64,000 bases of DNA from Saccharopolyspora erythraea NRRL 2338 (GCF_000062885.1 NC_009142.1:558001-622000); one strand, 5' to 3'; counted from the stretch's first letter, positions 42,841 through 51,745 are shown. The notes: a model not told the origin generated them from the letters alone. Numbers and translations: made by a program.

Positions 42841-42921
42841 ACAGGAGCACTGTCAGCAGAGCGGGTGTGCTCTCGTGCGGCGGACCGCTACCGACGTGCC
42901 GAGGCCGACCGCCTCGGCCGC

Positions 42922-43515
42922 CTACGCGACGCTGGGCCGCCCGAGGTCGAAGACGTCGACCTCGAAGCGCGCCCACTGCTGCCGCAGCGCGGTGACGCCG
43001 TTGTCGAGGATGAAGTTCAGCTCGCCCAGCGTCACCGGCAGCAGCGTGAAGACCTGGAGCTGCTCGACGCCCTCGGGGTCGGTGAAGCGGGTGAACTCCG
43101 GCGGGAACAGCGGGTGCCCGCTGGCCAGCACACCGTGGAACTCGGTGTGCGGCAGCAGCGGCTGCTCGTTGGGCACGATCTGGTCGGGCACCAGGTGGGT
43201 GCGCTGGTTGACCAGCAGCTCGGCGGTCATGTCGACCAGGTGCCTGGCCGCCTCCGCCTGCTCCTTGTAGACCGTGCACGCCAGCTCCTGCGCAGGCTCG
43301 GCGCCCAGCGGCTGGAAGCGCAGGCCGCTGCTGATCACCGTGGTCAGGTGGTAGCGCTCCAGGTGGAAGAACACCAGCGCGAAGCCGCGGTTGTCGCCCC
43401 GCACGTTCGGCGGCTCGGCACCGGTCGGCCGTCCGGCGTGGCGTTCCAGGTTCTCCGCGAGCCCCACGAACCGGTGCGCACCACCCACAGTGGTCCCGTG
43501 CTGCTCGGCGCTCAT
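42922..43515 (-). CDS. SUFU-domain protein, paralogue 2
   Basis: A 197-residue soluble protein that aligns with the gene at 30654: GFALVFFHLERYHLTTVISS, GLRFQPLGAEPAQELACTVY, PLLPHTEFHGVLASGHPLFP, VEQLQVFTLLPVTLGEL and FEVDVFDLGRPSVA. GGGAG precedes the ATG. Bacterial SUFU proteins are known mostly as immunity-type domains; there is no adjacent toxin. The two paralogues are 12 kb apart. Confidence 0.82.
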   Translation of the reverse strand: MSAEQHGTTVGGAHRFVGLAENLERHAGRPTGAEPPNVRGDNRGFALVFFHLERYHLTTVISSGLRFQPLGAEPAQELACTVYKEQAEAARHLVDMTAELLVNQRTHLVPDQIVPNEQPLLPHTEFHGVLASGHPLFPPEFTRFTDPEGVEQLQVFTLLPVTLGELNFILDNGVTALRQQWARFEVDVFDLGRPSVA

Positions 43516-43606
43516 CCGCTCTCCCGCTGAATGCCTACGTTGCCGACCACGTTATCCGGTCCGGCTTCCGGTGTGGCCCTTTTGCCGCCGCGCTCTCCGG
43601 CCCGCC

Positions 43607-45268
43607 TCAGCCCACGTCGGGGATGGCGGGTCCGAGCAGGTCGTCGGCGTCCACGATCCGGTACGCGTAGCCCTGCTCGGCGAGGAACCGCTGCCGGTGC
43701 GCGGCGTAGTCGGTGTCGAGGGTGTCGCGGGACACCACGGAGTAGAAGTGCGCTTGCTTGCGCTCGGCCTTCGGGCGAAGCAGCCGCCCGAGCCGCTGAG
43801 CCTCCTCCTGCCGCGAACCGAAGGTGCCAGACACCTGCACGGCGACCGACGCCTCGGGCAGGTCGATCGAGAAGTTGGCGACCTTGGAGACCACCAGCCG
43901 GTTGATCTCGCCGCGGCGGAACGCGTCGAAGAGCGCCTCGCGTTCCTTGTTCTTGGTCGAGCCCTCGACGATCGGGGCGTCCAGCGCCTCGCCCAGCTCG
44001 TGGAGCTGCTCCAGGTAGGCGCCGATGACCAGGGCCGGCTCGCCCGGGTGCCGGTCGAGGATGGCCTTGACGACCGGCGCCTTGGTGCGGGCGGTGGAGC
44101 AGACCTTGTAGCGATCCTCGGCCTCGGAGGTCGCGTACCGCAGCCGCTCGTCGTCGGTCAGGGTGACCCGCACCTCGACGCACTCGGCGGGGGCGATCCA
44201 GCCCTGCGACTCGATGTCCTTCCACGGCGCGTCGTAGCGCTTCGGGCCGATCAGCGAGAACACGTCGCCCTCGCGGCCGTCCTCGCGCACCAGCGTCGCG
44301 GTCAGGCCCAGCCTGCGCCGGGACTGCAGGTCGGCGGTCATCCGGAAGACGGGCGCGGGCAGCAGGTGCACCTCGTCGTAGACCACGAGGCCCCAGTCGC
44401 GGGAGTCGAACAGCTCCAGGTGCTTGTACTCGCCCTTGGACTTGCGGGTGATCACCTGGTAGGTGGCGATGGTGACCGGGCGGATCTCCTTCTTCTCGCC
44501 GGAGTACTCGCCGATCTCTTCCTCGGTGAGGGAAGTGCGCTCCACCAGCTCCCGCTTCCACTGCCTGCCCGCCACGGTGTTGGTGACCAGGATCAGCGTG
44601 GTGGCCCCCGCCTCGGCCATCGCGGCGGCGCCGACCAGCGTCTTGCCCGCACCGCAGGGCAGCACGACGACACCGGAGCCCCCGGCCCAGAACGCCTGCA
44701 CGGCCTGCCGCTGGTAGTCGCGCAGCGCCCAGCCGTCCTCGGCCAGCGAGATCGGGTGCGCCTCGCCGTCGACGTAGCCCGCGAGGTCCTCGGCGGGCCA
44801 GCCGACCTTGAGCAGCATCTGCTTGAGGCGTCCGCGCTCACTGGGGTGCACCACGACGGTGTCGTCGTCGATGCGGGCGCCGAACATCGGCTGGATCTTC
44901 TTGTTCCGCAGGACCTCCTCCAGCACGGCCCGGTCCAGCGAGACCAGCACCAGCCCGTGGGCGGGGTCGTTGGTGAGCTGGAGCCTGCCGAAGCGGCCCA
45001 TCGTCTCGACGATGTCGACCAGCAGCGGCTGCGGCACCGGGTAGCGGGAGTGGCGCACCAGGCCGTCGACGACCTGCTCGGCGTCGTGCCCGGCCGCCCG
45101 GGCGTTCCACAGCGCGAGGGGCGTGATGCGGTAGGTGTGCACGTGCTCGGGCGCGCGTTCGAGCTCGGCGAACGGTGCGATCGCGATGCGGGCCTCGTCG
45201 GCCTGCGCGTGCTCGACCTCGAGCAGCAGTGTCTTGTCGGACTGGACGATCAGGGGGCCGTCGGTCAC
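43607..45268 (-). CDS. XPB/Ssl2-type DNA helicase
   Basis: A 553-residue superfamily 2 helicase like mycobacterial Rv0861c (Ercc3). An N-terminal regulatory domain (to about 180) precedes DYQRQAVQAFW, Walker A PCGAGKTLVG, VTNTVAGRQWKREL, Walker B VVYDEVHLLP, GLTATLVREDG and the C-terminal motifs RLVVSKVANFSIDLPEA and SRQEEAQRLGRLLRPK. It should unwind DNA 3'-5' in repair. GTG 45268 is chosen: GAGGAG lies about 10 bases upstream and the longer frame is unlike the family. Its usual partner gene lies 16 kb away at 61555. Confidence 0.92.
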   Translation of the reverse strand: MTDGPLIVQSDKTLLLEVEHAQADEARIAIAPFAELERAPEHVHTYRITPLALWNARAAGHDAEQVVDGLVRHSRYPVPQPLLVDIVETMGRFGRLQLTNDPAHGLVLVSLDRAVLEEVLRNKKIQPMFGARIDDDTVVVHPSERGRLKQMLLKVGWPAEDLAGYVDGEAHPISLAEDGWALRDYQRQAVQAFWAGGSGVVVLPCGAGKTLVGAAAMAEAGATTLILVTNTVAGRQWKRELVERTSLTEEEIGEYSGEKKEIRPVTIATYQVITRKSKGEYKHLELFDSRDWGLVVYDEVHLLPAPVFRMTADLQSRRRLGLTATLVREDGREGDVFSLIGPKRYDAPWKDIESQGWIAPAECVEVRVTLTDDERLRYATSEAEDRYKVCSTARTKAPVVKAILDRHPGEPALVIGAYLEQLHELGEALDAPIVEGSTKNKEREALFDAFRRGEINRLVVSKVANFSIDLPEASVAVQVSGTFGSRQEEAQRLGRLLRPKAERKQAHFYSVVSRDTLDTDYAAHRQRFLAEQGYAYRIVDADDLLGPAIPDVG

Positions 45269-45411
45269 GGGCGCGCACTCCTCGGCGCTCGGGGGGTGTC
45301 GGTTTTCGCAGGTGATCGGCAGTGCCGGGGTCAACAGCGGGACCGCCGCCCAGTATTCCACCGGTGCCCGCGGGCCTGGGCGGGGAGCGGTGGTGAAGGA
45401 CACGACTCTCG

Positions 45412-45597
45412 TCAGTGCTTCTCGCGTTGCTCTCGAAGCTGACGTTTCACGCTCGACAGGCGGAACCGGTGGTGGCCGCTGGGGAGCGTGAGCTCTGGCT
45501 GGACCCAGCCGCGCTCGACCCAGCGGGCGACCGTGCGCGGCGACACGGCGAGAGCTTTCGCGACGTCGCGTGTGGTCAGCAGCGGCTCCTCGGGCAC
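45412..45597 (-). CDS. BldC-like MerR-type DNA-binding protein
   Basis: A 61-residue winged helix protein: PLLTTRDVAKALAVSPRTVA, RWVERGWVQPELTLPSGHHR and FRLSSVKRQLREQ. This is the BldC shape (a MerR DNA-binding domain with no effector domain), and BldC controls development in Streptomyces. The start is GTG. The paralogue identity with true BldC cannot be settled here. Confidence 0.85.
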   Translation of the reverse strand: MPEEPLLTTRDVAKALAVSPRTVARWVERGWVQPELTLPSGHHRFRLSSVKRQLREQREKH

Positions 45598-45715
45598 ACG
45601 ATGACGCTAATCAGACCGAGTGACGCCAGCATCTGTCTTGTCGCATAGTGGCTAGATACGACGCTAAAGTCGCTGGAGAGACATACTGACTCGATTGTCC
45701 GATTTTGGAGGTCTG

Positions 45716-45970
45716 GTGACGAGTCGGCACTACTGGCTACCGGTCGCCGGCGACATCGGCGGTGTCCGCCACGCCTTCAGGGGTCGTCGTTGGGAAGGCC
45801 AGCCGGCCGACGAGGCGGTTTGCGGCCTCGCGGTGGCGATGGCGCAGCCCTCGGAGATGGACTGGATCACCTTCAGGTCGTGTGCGGACTGCCGGTGCGC
45901 TCTGCTCGCCGAAGCGGGGATCGAGCCTGGTGCGGTGAACCCCGGCGACTCCGCGAAAGCCCGCCGGTAG
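45716..45970 (+). CDS. Small Cys/His-containing protein
   Basis: An 84-residue protein, TSRHYWLPVAGDIGGVRHAF at the start and FRSCADCRCALLAEAGIEPG near the end. The His, the single Cys of AVCGL and the CADCRC group could bind zinc. GTG 45716 has GGAGG 5 bases upstream and is preferred to the earlier in-frame TTG 45695. I recognise this only as a type common in Pseudonocardiales. Function is unknown. Confidence 0.7.
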   Translation: MTSRHYWLPVAGDIGGVRHAFRGRRWEGQPADEAVCGLAVAMAQPSEMDWITFRSCADCRCALLAEAGIEPGAVNPGDSAKARR

Positions 45971-46008
45971 GGGCCGCCTCGCCAACGGCTGCGGCGTTGC
46001 TGGGTTTC

Positions 46009-46518
46009 CTACAGCGCCTCGATGGTCGCGCCGCCGCGTTCGGCGAGGTCCCTGATCTGCTGGCCGCCGGTGCCCAGCCCGATCAGGAAACTGCCGTCGC
46101 CGGCGGAGATGCTCCGGTAGACGACGCGCCGAGGGATCGCGCCCTGGCCCACGAGAACGGTGTCGGGCCACTCGGTGATCTCCAGCTCCGGCCACGGGTA
46201 CGCGCGCCGCCGCACGACGACGCCGCCTTCGAAGCAGTGCAGCCGGGGCCGTGCCGCGTACGAGCGCCGTTCCCGCAGCACCGCCCTGACGGCGACTGCC
46301 GCCACGAGCGCCACCAGGGCGGAACCGAGCACCGTGACACTGGTCGTCTCCGCGGCGATGATCATCCAGACCCCCGCCACGAGCACGATCGTCCACATCA
46401 TCGGCCGCAGTGCCGAGCCCCGGCTACCCCGCGGTTCGGAGCCCTCGACCGTCGTGAGTACGTAGGCGCCGAAACCGTTCTCGGCGGCCAGCTCCGCGAC
46501 CTCTCCCGGTATCCGCAT
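46009..46518 (-). CDS. Hypothetical membrane protein with PH-like tail
   Basis: A 169-residue protein with two adjacent membrane helices (MMWTIVLVAGVWMIIAA, VTVLGSALVALVAAVAV). A basic stretch and a beta-rich C-terminal part follow (LHCFEGGVVVRRRAYPWPEL, VYRSISAGDGSFLIGLG). That tail resembles bacterial PH-domain membrane proteins, but this is tentative. GGGAGG precedes ATG 46518. Confidence 0.65.
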   Translation of the reverse strand: MRIPGEVAELAAENGFGAYVLTTVEGSEPRGSRGSALRPMMWTIVLVAGVWMIIAAETTSVTVLGSALVALVAAVAVRAVLRERRSYAARPRLHCFEGGVVVRRRAYPWPELEITEWPDTVLVGQGAIPRRVVYRSISAGDGSFLIGLGTGGQQIRDLAERGGATIEAL

Positions 46519-46724
46519 CGCGCCCTCCCACCCGCCACGCACCTGGTCTGCCCACGGTATCCACGGAAAGTGGAGAACGGATCACGTTCAGTGGCCGATG
46601 CTTCCGGTTCTGGTCGGAACGGACTACCTGCACATTCCGATCTGGTTCGTATATGTCGCATCCGACCACATCGGGGCGGTGCGCTCGGCTAGGTTGCTCT
46701 TCGGTCATCACGTAGGAGGAACAG

Positions 46725-47462
46725 GTGAGCTACCCGCCGCAGCCAGGACAGTACGGCCCGCAGCAGGGGTGGGGACCGCAGCAGCCCCCGCAGGACGGGT
46801 CGCAGGACTTCTGGCGCCAGGTGGCCGGTGGCACCGGCGGGCCGCAGCCGCCCTACCCGCCGCAGCCGCCGAAGAAGAGCAACACCGGCCTGATCATCGG
46901 CCTCGCCGCCGGTGGCGCGGCGCTGGTCCTCGTGGTCGTCGTGATCCTCGTGTTCGCGCTGAACGGTGGCAGGGACGACAACCAGGCCGGCGGTGAGACC
47001 GGGGGCGGCACCTCGCCCACGACGTCCAAGACCCGGCCGACCACCACCTCCAGCGAGACAGGCTCGGGCATCGAGGTTGGCGACTGCGTCGCGCTGTCGG
47101 TCCAGTCCGGCGGCTCGCTCACCGAGGAGCCCTGCGGCAGCGCCGACTCCGACTACGAGATCGTCGAGGTCAAGAGCGGCGAGGACAAGAACGGCTGCCC
47201 GGACAACTACAGCAACACCTACAGCGGCGACACCTACTGCATGGTCCTCGACGTCGTGGTCGGCGACTGCCTGACCGGGTACAGCGAGGACGACTCGGTC
47301 CTGCCGCTGAAGGAGGAGTGCGCGTCCCCGGCCGCGGTGGACCAGGTGACCAAGGTCGACACCAACCCGACCGCGGAGCAGGTGTGCAAGCCGGAGGAGG
47401 GCTGGTACTCCTTCCAGGACCCGCCGTTCACGGCCTGCTTCGCCGACAAGAAACCCGCCTGA
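46725..47462 (+). CDS. LppU/SCO3897-like membrane protein, copy 1
   Basis: A 245-residue protein: a Pro/Gln/Gly-rich cytoplasmic start (about 1-50), one membrane helix (GLIIGLAAGGAALVLVVVVI), a Thr/Ser-rich spacer, and an extracellular Cys-rich domain (VGDCVALSVQSGGSLTEEPC, CGSADSDYEIVEV, YCMVLDVVVGDCLTGY). GTG 46725 follows AGGAGG. The domain type is known from actinobacterial LppU and septum-DUF proteins with no assigned function. A paralogue lies 213 bases downstream. Confidence 0.75.
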   Translation: MSYPPQPGQYGPQQGWGPQQPPQDGSQDFWRQVAGGTGGPQPPYPPQPPKKSNTGLIIGLAAGGAALVLVVVVILVFALNGGRDDNQAGGETGGGTSPTTSKTRPTTTSSETGSGIEVGDCVALSVQSGGSLTEEPCGSADSDYEIVEVKSGEDKNGCPDNYSNTYSGDTYCMVLDVVVGDCLTGYSEDDSVLPLKEECASPAAVDQVTKVDTNPTAEQVCKPEEGWYSFQDPPFTACFADKKPA

Positions 47463-47474
47463 CGCCGGACGCGC

Positions 47475-47570
47475 AGGACACCGGCCGGTTGTGCCCGCGG
47501 GACACCGGTCGGCTCTGCCGCCAGGACCCGGCCGGTCCTGCCCTCCGGCCATCGGTCCGTTCTGCCCTGG
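47475..47570. repeat. Four degenerate units of about 24 bp
   Basis: Units of the type GGACACCGGYCGGYTSTGCCC follow each other (near 47476, 47500, 47523 and 47547), drifting in sequence. They lie in the gap between the two LppU-like genes. Confidence 0.55.
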
Positions 47571-47675
47571 GCACGAGCAGGACGCCTGGTGGCGGCGGTT
47601 GCGTCAATTCCCCTCCGCCGGTTCGGCCGCTCGGCTAAGTTCCTCCGTCGGTCGAAGATCGCGTGAGAGGTAGTC

Positions 47676-48476
47676 GTGACGTATCCACCGCAGCAGCAGG
47701 GGCCGTACGGTCAGCCCGGCCGGCCCCAGGGATATCCGCAGCAGCCCGGGTTCCCGCAGTCCGGGCCGCAGGCCGTGCCGGGGCAGGCGTGGGGAGCGCC
47801 CCAGTACGGCCCGGTCGGCGCCGGATACCCGACCCAGACGGGCCAGGTCCCGCCGGGCCAGGCCCCGCACGCGCAGATGCCTCCCGGTCAGGTCCCGCCG
47901 GGTCAGGTGCCGCCGCAGGGCCAGGGGTTCGGTCCGCCGCCGGTGCCGCCGCAGCCGTCCAAGGGCGGTGGCGGTGCGCTCGCGGCGAAGATCATCAGCG
48001 GTGTGGTGGCCCTCGCCGTGGTCGGCCTGATCCTGCTGGGCATCAACATGGTCAGCGGCAGCGGTGCTCCTGAGGCCGGTGAGTGCCTCAACCTCACCAA
48101 CAACAGCACCGTCAACCCCGACTGGGAGGTCGCGCCCTGCGGGTCGGCGGACTCCGACTTCGTGATCGCCAAGCAGCTCGGCGGCTCCGAGTCGTGCGGG
48201 GAGGACTTCTCCGAGGTCAGCAAGAGCGGGCGCCGCACCAGCGGCTACACGTTGTGCCTGGTCCCCGACGTCAAGGCCGGCGACTGCATGAACATCCCGC
48301 AGTACATGGGCCTGGAGGAGAAGGTCGCCTGCGGTGACGCCGACGCGAACATGGAGATCCTCTCCGTCGAGAACAGCACGGCGGGAGAGTCCGCGTGCGA
48401 CTACGACCAGGAGTTCCAGTACATCGTCTACAACGAGCCCGCCCCTGGCCGGACGATCTGCATGAAGCAGGTCTGA
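47676..48476 (+). CDS. LppU/SCO3897-like membrane protein, copy 2
   Basis: A 266-residue paralogue of the preceding gene with the same layout: a Pro/Gln/Gly-rich cytoplasmic region (to about 105), one membrane helix (IISGVVALAVVGLILLGINM) and a Cys-rich outer domain. That domain shares CGSADSDF with the CGSADSDY of copy 1, and continues with YTLCLVPDVKAGDCMNIPQY and YDQEFQYIVYN. GTG 47676 has a GAGAGG upstream. Low-complexity starts of this kind often mark division- or envelope-associated proteins, but no function is shown. Confidence 0.75.
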   Translation: MTYPPQQQGPYGQPGRPQGYPQQPGFPQSGPQAVPGQAWGAPQYGPVGAGYPTQTGQVPPGQAPHAQMPPGQVPPGQVPPQGQGFGPPPVPPQPSKGGGGALAAKIISGVVALAVVGLILLGINMVSGSGAPEAGECLNLTNNSTVNPDWEVAPCGSADSDFVIAKQLGGSESCGEDFSEVSKSGRRTSGYTLCLVPDVKAGDCMNIPQYMGLEEKVACGDADANMEILSVENSTAGESACDYDQEFQYIVYNEPAPGRTICMKQV

Positions 48477-48579
48477 TGCTTGCGTGAGCAAGCTAATGTG
48501 GAGGTCAGGGCCCCTCATGTGATGTCGTGGTGTGCGGTCTCGCCGCAGCCGGCGAGGCCGCCACGAACGGGGAGGCAGC

Positions 48580-50175
48580 ATGCCGGAGGAGACCTCGACG
48601 GTCCGCGACATCACCAGGGGGCTGCTCCGGCGCCTCGGACTCACCACGGTGTTCGGCAACCCGGGCACCACCGAGGTGCCCTTCCTCACCGACTGGCCCG
48701 ACGACTTCCGCTACGTGCTCGGCCTGCAGGAGTCCGCCGTGGTCGCGATGGCCGACGGCTACGCGCAGGCCCGCCGCGAGCCGGTGCTGGTCAACCTGCA
48801 CTCGGCCGGTGGTGTGGGGCACGCGCTGGGCTCGGTGTTCACCGCGTACCGCAACCGCACGCCGATGATCGTCACCGCGGGTCAGCAGACCCGCTCGCTG
48901 ATGTTCGGCGAGCCCTTCCTCGGCGCCACCGACGCCGCGTCGTTCCCGCAGCCCTACGTGAAGTGGAGCTACGAGCCGGCCAGGGCCGCCGACGTGCCCG
49001 CCGCGCTGATGCGCGCCTACCAGATCGCGACGCAGCCGCCCTACGGTCCGGTCTTCGTGTCCATCCCCGCCGACGACTGGGACCAGCCCGGCGTCGAGGT
49101 GGCCGACCGCCCGCGCACCCGTGGCTTCGCCGCCGACCCCGACTCCGTGGCCGAGCTCGCCGAGGCGCTGAACTCCTGCGAGCGCCCGGCGTTCGTCGTG
49201 GGGCCGGCCGTCGACGGCGACGGCGTGGTCGACGAGATGGTCCGGCTCGCGGAGAAGGCGCGGGCCGAGGTGTGGGTGAGCCCGATGTCGCCGCGCTGCT
49301 CGTTCCCCGAGGACCACCCCGCCTTCGCCGGTTTCCTGCACCCGGAGCGCAAGGCGCTCAGCAAGGAGCTCGCCGCCTACGACCTGGTGGTGGTGTGGGG
49401 AGCTCCCGCGTTCACCTACCACGTCTACCGGGGCGAGTCCGATGTGGAGCTGCCCGAGATGTTCGTGGTGCACGACGATCCCGACGTGCTGGCCCGCGCG
49501 GTCCGGGGCCGGGGCGTGCTGGGCACGCTGGCGCACTCGGTCCGCCAGGTGTCGGCGCTGGTCGGCCAGTCCGACCGGGCCGAGCCGCGGGGCTGCGAGC
49601 GTCCCGACAAGCCGGCGCCGTCCACGCCGATGACCGCGGCCTACGTCTTCGACACGATCAGCTCGGCGCTGCCGGACGACGCGGCGGTGGTGGAGGAGAC
49701 CCCGAGCCACCGCAACGACCTGCACGACCACTTCCCGATCCGGTCGACCGACGGCGGGTTCTTCACCTGCGCCTCGGGTGCGCTGGGCTACGGCATCGGC
49801 GCCGCCGTGGGCGTGGCGATGGCCGACCAGACGCGGCGGACCGTGGCGTTGCTCGGCGACGGCTCCAGCATGTACGGGGTGCAGGCGCTGTGGACGGCGG
49901 CGCGCGAGCAGACCCCGGTGACCTTCGTGATCATGGACAACTCCCGCTACGCCGCGGTCGCGGTGCTCGGCGAGGCGGCGGGCGGCAGCAAGCTGCCCGG
50001 CGTCGAGCTCGGCGGCATCGACTTCGTCGGCCTGGCCACCAGCCTTGGCGTCCCGGCGAAGTCGGTGAACACGCCCGAGGAGCTCGACGCGGCGCTCGGC
50101 GAGGAGTTCACCACCATGAACGGGCCGTCGCTCCTGCACGTCAAGGTCGACCCGGGACAGCGCTACCTGTACTGA
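48580..50175 (+). CDS. mdlC: ThDP-dependent decarboxylase, benzoylformate decarboxylase-like
   Basis: A 531-residue enzyme. The whole length follows Pseudomonas MdlC: FGNPGTTEVPFLTDWPDDFR, LQESAVVAMADGYAQA with the ThDP Glu, VNLHSAGGVGHALG (His74, equal to His70), VTAGQQTRSLMFGEP, VKWSYEPARAADVP, FTYHVYRG (His about 285, equal to His281) and the ThDP motif GDGSSMYGVQALWTA ending in MDN. MdlC's active-site Ser26 is replaced by Thr30. The family turns benzoylformate into benzaldehyde and CO2. ATG 48580 follows GGGAGG. No mandelate racemase or dehydrogenase is adjacent, so the substrate may differ. Confidence 0.85.
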   Translation: MPEETSTVRDITRGLLRRLGLTTVFGNPGTTEVPFLTDWPDDFRYVLGLQESAVVAMADGYAQARREPVLVNLHSAGGVGHALGSVFTAYRNRTPMIVTAGQQTRSLMFGEPFLGATDAASFPQPYVKWSYEPARAADVPAALMRAYQIATQPPYGPVFVSIPADDWDQPGVEVADRPRTRGFAADPDSVAELAEALNSCERPAFVVGPAVDGDGVVDEMVRLAEKARAEVWVSPMSPRCSFPEDHPAFAGFLHPERKALSKELAAYDLVVVWGAPAFTYHVYRGESDVELPEMFVVHDDPDVLARAVRGRGVLGTLAHSVRQVSALVGQSDRAEPRGCERPDKPAPSTPMTAAYVFDTISSALPDDAAVVEETPSHRNDLHDHFPIRSTDGGFFTCASGALGYGIGAAVGVAMADQTRRTVALLGDGSSMYGVQALWTAAREQTPVTFVIMDNSRYAAVAVLGEAAGGSKLPGVELGGIDFVGLATSLGVPAKSVNTPEELDAALGEEFTTMNGPSLLHVKVDPGQRYLY

Positions 50176-50450
50176 GCCGCCGATGTCCGCCCACCGGCGT
50201 ATTCCGCGCGCTCCGTGCCGCCGGAACCCGTTGGGCCATCGAGAATGCTTCCGAACCACCAGGACGCACAGCCGTGGCGACGCGGATCGCCACGGCGAGC
50301 TAGAACCACCTCTTCCCCGCCACGGGACCGCGTGAAGCGCACAAGCGGCGCTGCACATGGGAACCGGCGCAAGGCGCGCCCGGCCGGTTGGCCATGGCCG
50401 CATCCGCCGATCGGCCATGCGCTGCCGGGCTCCTTGTCCGCCCGGCCGAT

Positions 50451-50502
50451 GCGCACCAAGGCGCGCTACCGACATTCTTGCCGGTAGCGCGCCTTCGTGC
50501 GC
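50451..50502. terminator. Long hairpin downstream of mdlC-like gene
   Basis: A perfect 14-bp stem (50458-50471 with 50482-50495) is extended by a further 6 bp beyond one mismatch on each side. It lies 276 bases after the mdlC stop and 150 bases before the DUF418 gene. The rest of the 479-bp gap holds nothing I recognise. Confidence 0.7.
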
Positions 50503-50654
50503 ACGAAAAGGAACGCGGGTGCGCTACTCGCGAATCGGTCTTCGGCGTGCATAGCGCCGGTGTTCCGAGGCCGAGCGAGCCTCCTCGGCCGGCTGGGTCA
50601 TCCAGTCGAACCGGCCACGACTGGCAACTCATGCGCCAGAAGGGAAAACAACGC

Positions 50655-51659
50655 ATGGCAACGGCTACCGCACCAACCGAGAGGATTGCGTTCGCGTCGT
50701 CCAGTTCGGGGCCGCGCATCGGTCAGCTCGACGCGCTGCGCGGGTTGGCACTCGGCGGGATCCTGCTGGTAAACATCGGCCAGATCATGCACATGCCCGG
50801 CATCGTCGACCTTCGCAAGCTGCCCATTCCGCATGTGCTGGACATGACCGCACACCAACGGTTCTTCCCGCTGTTCTCGTTGCTGTTCGGGGTCGGCTTC
50901 GGCATCTTCCTGCAGCGGGCGGGGGCCAGGGCGCAGCGGCCGAGGCTGCTGCTGTTGCGCCGCCTGGTTGCGCTCGCCGTGCTCGGGGCCGTGCACCACT
51001 TGTTGCAGCCAGGCGAGGCGTTGCTGTGGTACGCGCTGTTCGGCATCGTGGTGCTGCTGCCGCTGAGCTGGGTACCGCGCTGGATCAACCTGGCGATCGG
51101 ACTGACCATGACCGTGGTGCTGACGGTGCTGTTCGGCGGTGGTCTCCTCCTGGTGCCGGGCCTGCTGGTGACGGGTTTCGCACTGGCCCAGCTGGGTCTT
51201 CCGAACGCACTCGACCGGCTCGGCCCGCACCTGCTGACCGCGTTCGTGCTCGCGGCCGCGGGTTCGGTGGCCGCTCTGCTCTGGCAGGAACAGGACCCCC
51301 TGAGCGCCGGCTTCACCCCTTCCTCCGCTGTGGCCGGGTTGACCATGGCCGTCGCCTACGCCACCGGGCTGCTGCTGGTCCTGCGCACCCCGGTCGGCCG
51401 CCGGTTGGCTCCCACCCTGGAGGCGCTCGGGCGGATGGCGCTCACCAACTACATCACGGCGACCCTGCTCATCGTGTCCTTCGGCGCCGCCCTCGGGCTG
51501 GAGGGTTCGACCGCCTGGCCGACCATGCTCGGTTTCGCCGCGGCGATCCTGGTCGTGCAGGCGCTGTGGAGCCGGTGGTGGTTGGCCCGCTTCCGGTACG
51601 GGCCCCTCGAATGGGCCTGGCGCTGCGTCACCTGGTGGCGCCGATTCGACCTGCGCTGA
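50655..51659 (+). CDS. DUF418-family membrane protein
   Basis: A 334-residue protein with about eight membrane helices. It begins with the family signature IGQLDALRGLALGGILLVNI and FFPLFSLLFGVGFGIFLQRA, and ends with the DUF418 region GRMALTNYITATLLIVSFGA and RYGPLEWAWRCVTWW. It is shorter than many DUF418 proteins because the first extracellular part is reduced. ATG 50655 is chosen; ATG 50631 is also in frame. Function is unknown; acyl-transfer or export roles are only guesses in the literature. Confidence 0.85.
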   Translation: MATATAPTERIAFASSSSGPRIGQLDALRGLALGGILLVNIGQIMHMPGIVDLRKLPIPHVLDMTAHQRFFPLFSLLFGVGFGIFLQRAGARAQRPRLLLLRRLVALAVLGAVHHLLQPGEALLWYALFGIVVLLPLSWVPRWINLAIGLTMTVVLTVLFGGGLLLVPGLLVTGFALAQLGLPNALDRLGPHLLTAFVLAAAGSVAALLWQEQDPLSAGFTPSSAVAGLTMAVAYATGLLLVLRTPVGRRLAPTLEALGRMALTNYITATLLIVSFGAALGLEGSTAWPTMLGFAAAILVVQALWSRWWLARFRYGPLEWAWRCVTWWRRFDLR

Positions 51660-51665
51660 CCGGAG

Positions 51666-51709
51666 TCGTGAGTCTTCTGGGTTGCCATGGCAACCCAGAA
51701 GACTCACGA
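51666..51709. terminator. 44-bp perfect palindrome between convergent genes
   Basis: Two 21-bp arms are exactly complementary around a central AT (core TTGCCATGGCAA). It begins 6 bases after the DUF418 stop and ends 37 bases before the end of the ABC ATPase gene, so it can end transcription from both sides. Confidence 0.85.
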
Positions 51710-51745
51710 GTGCTGAGCGGGTCAGGGCACTCGCGCGCCGGTGGT

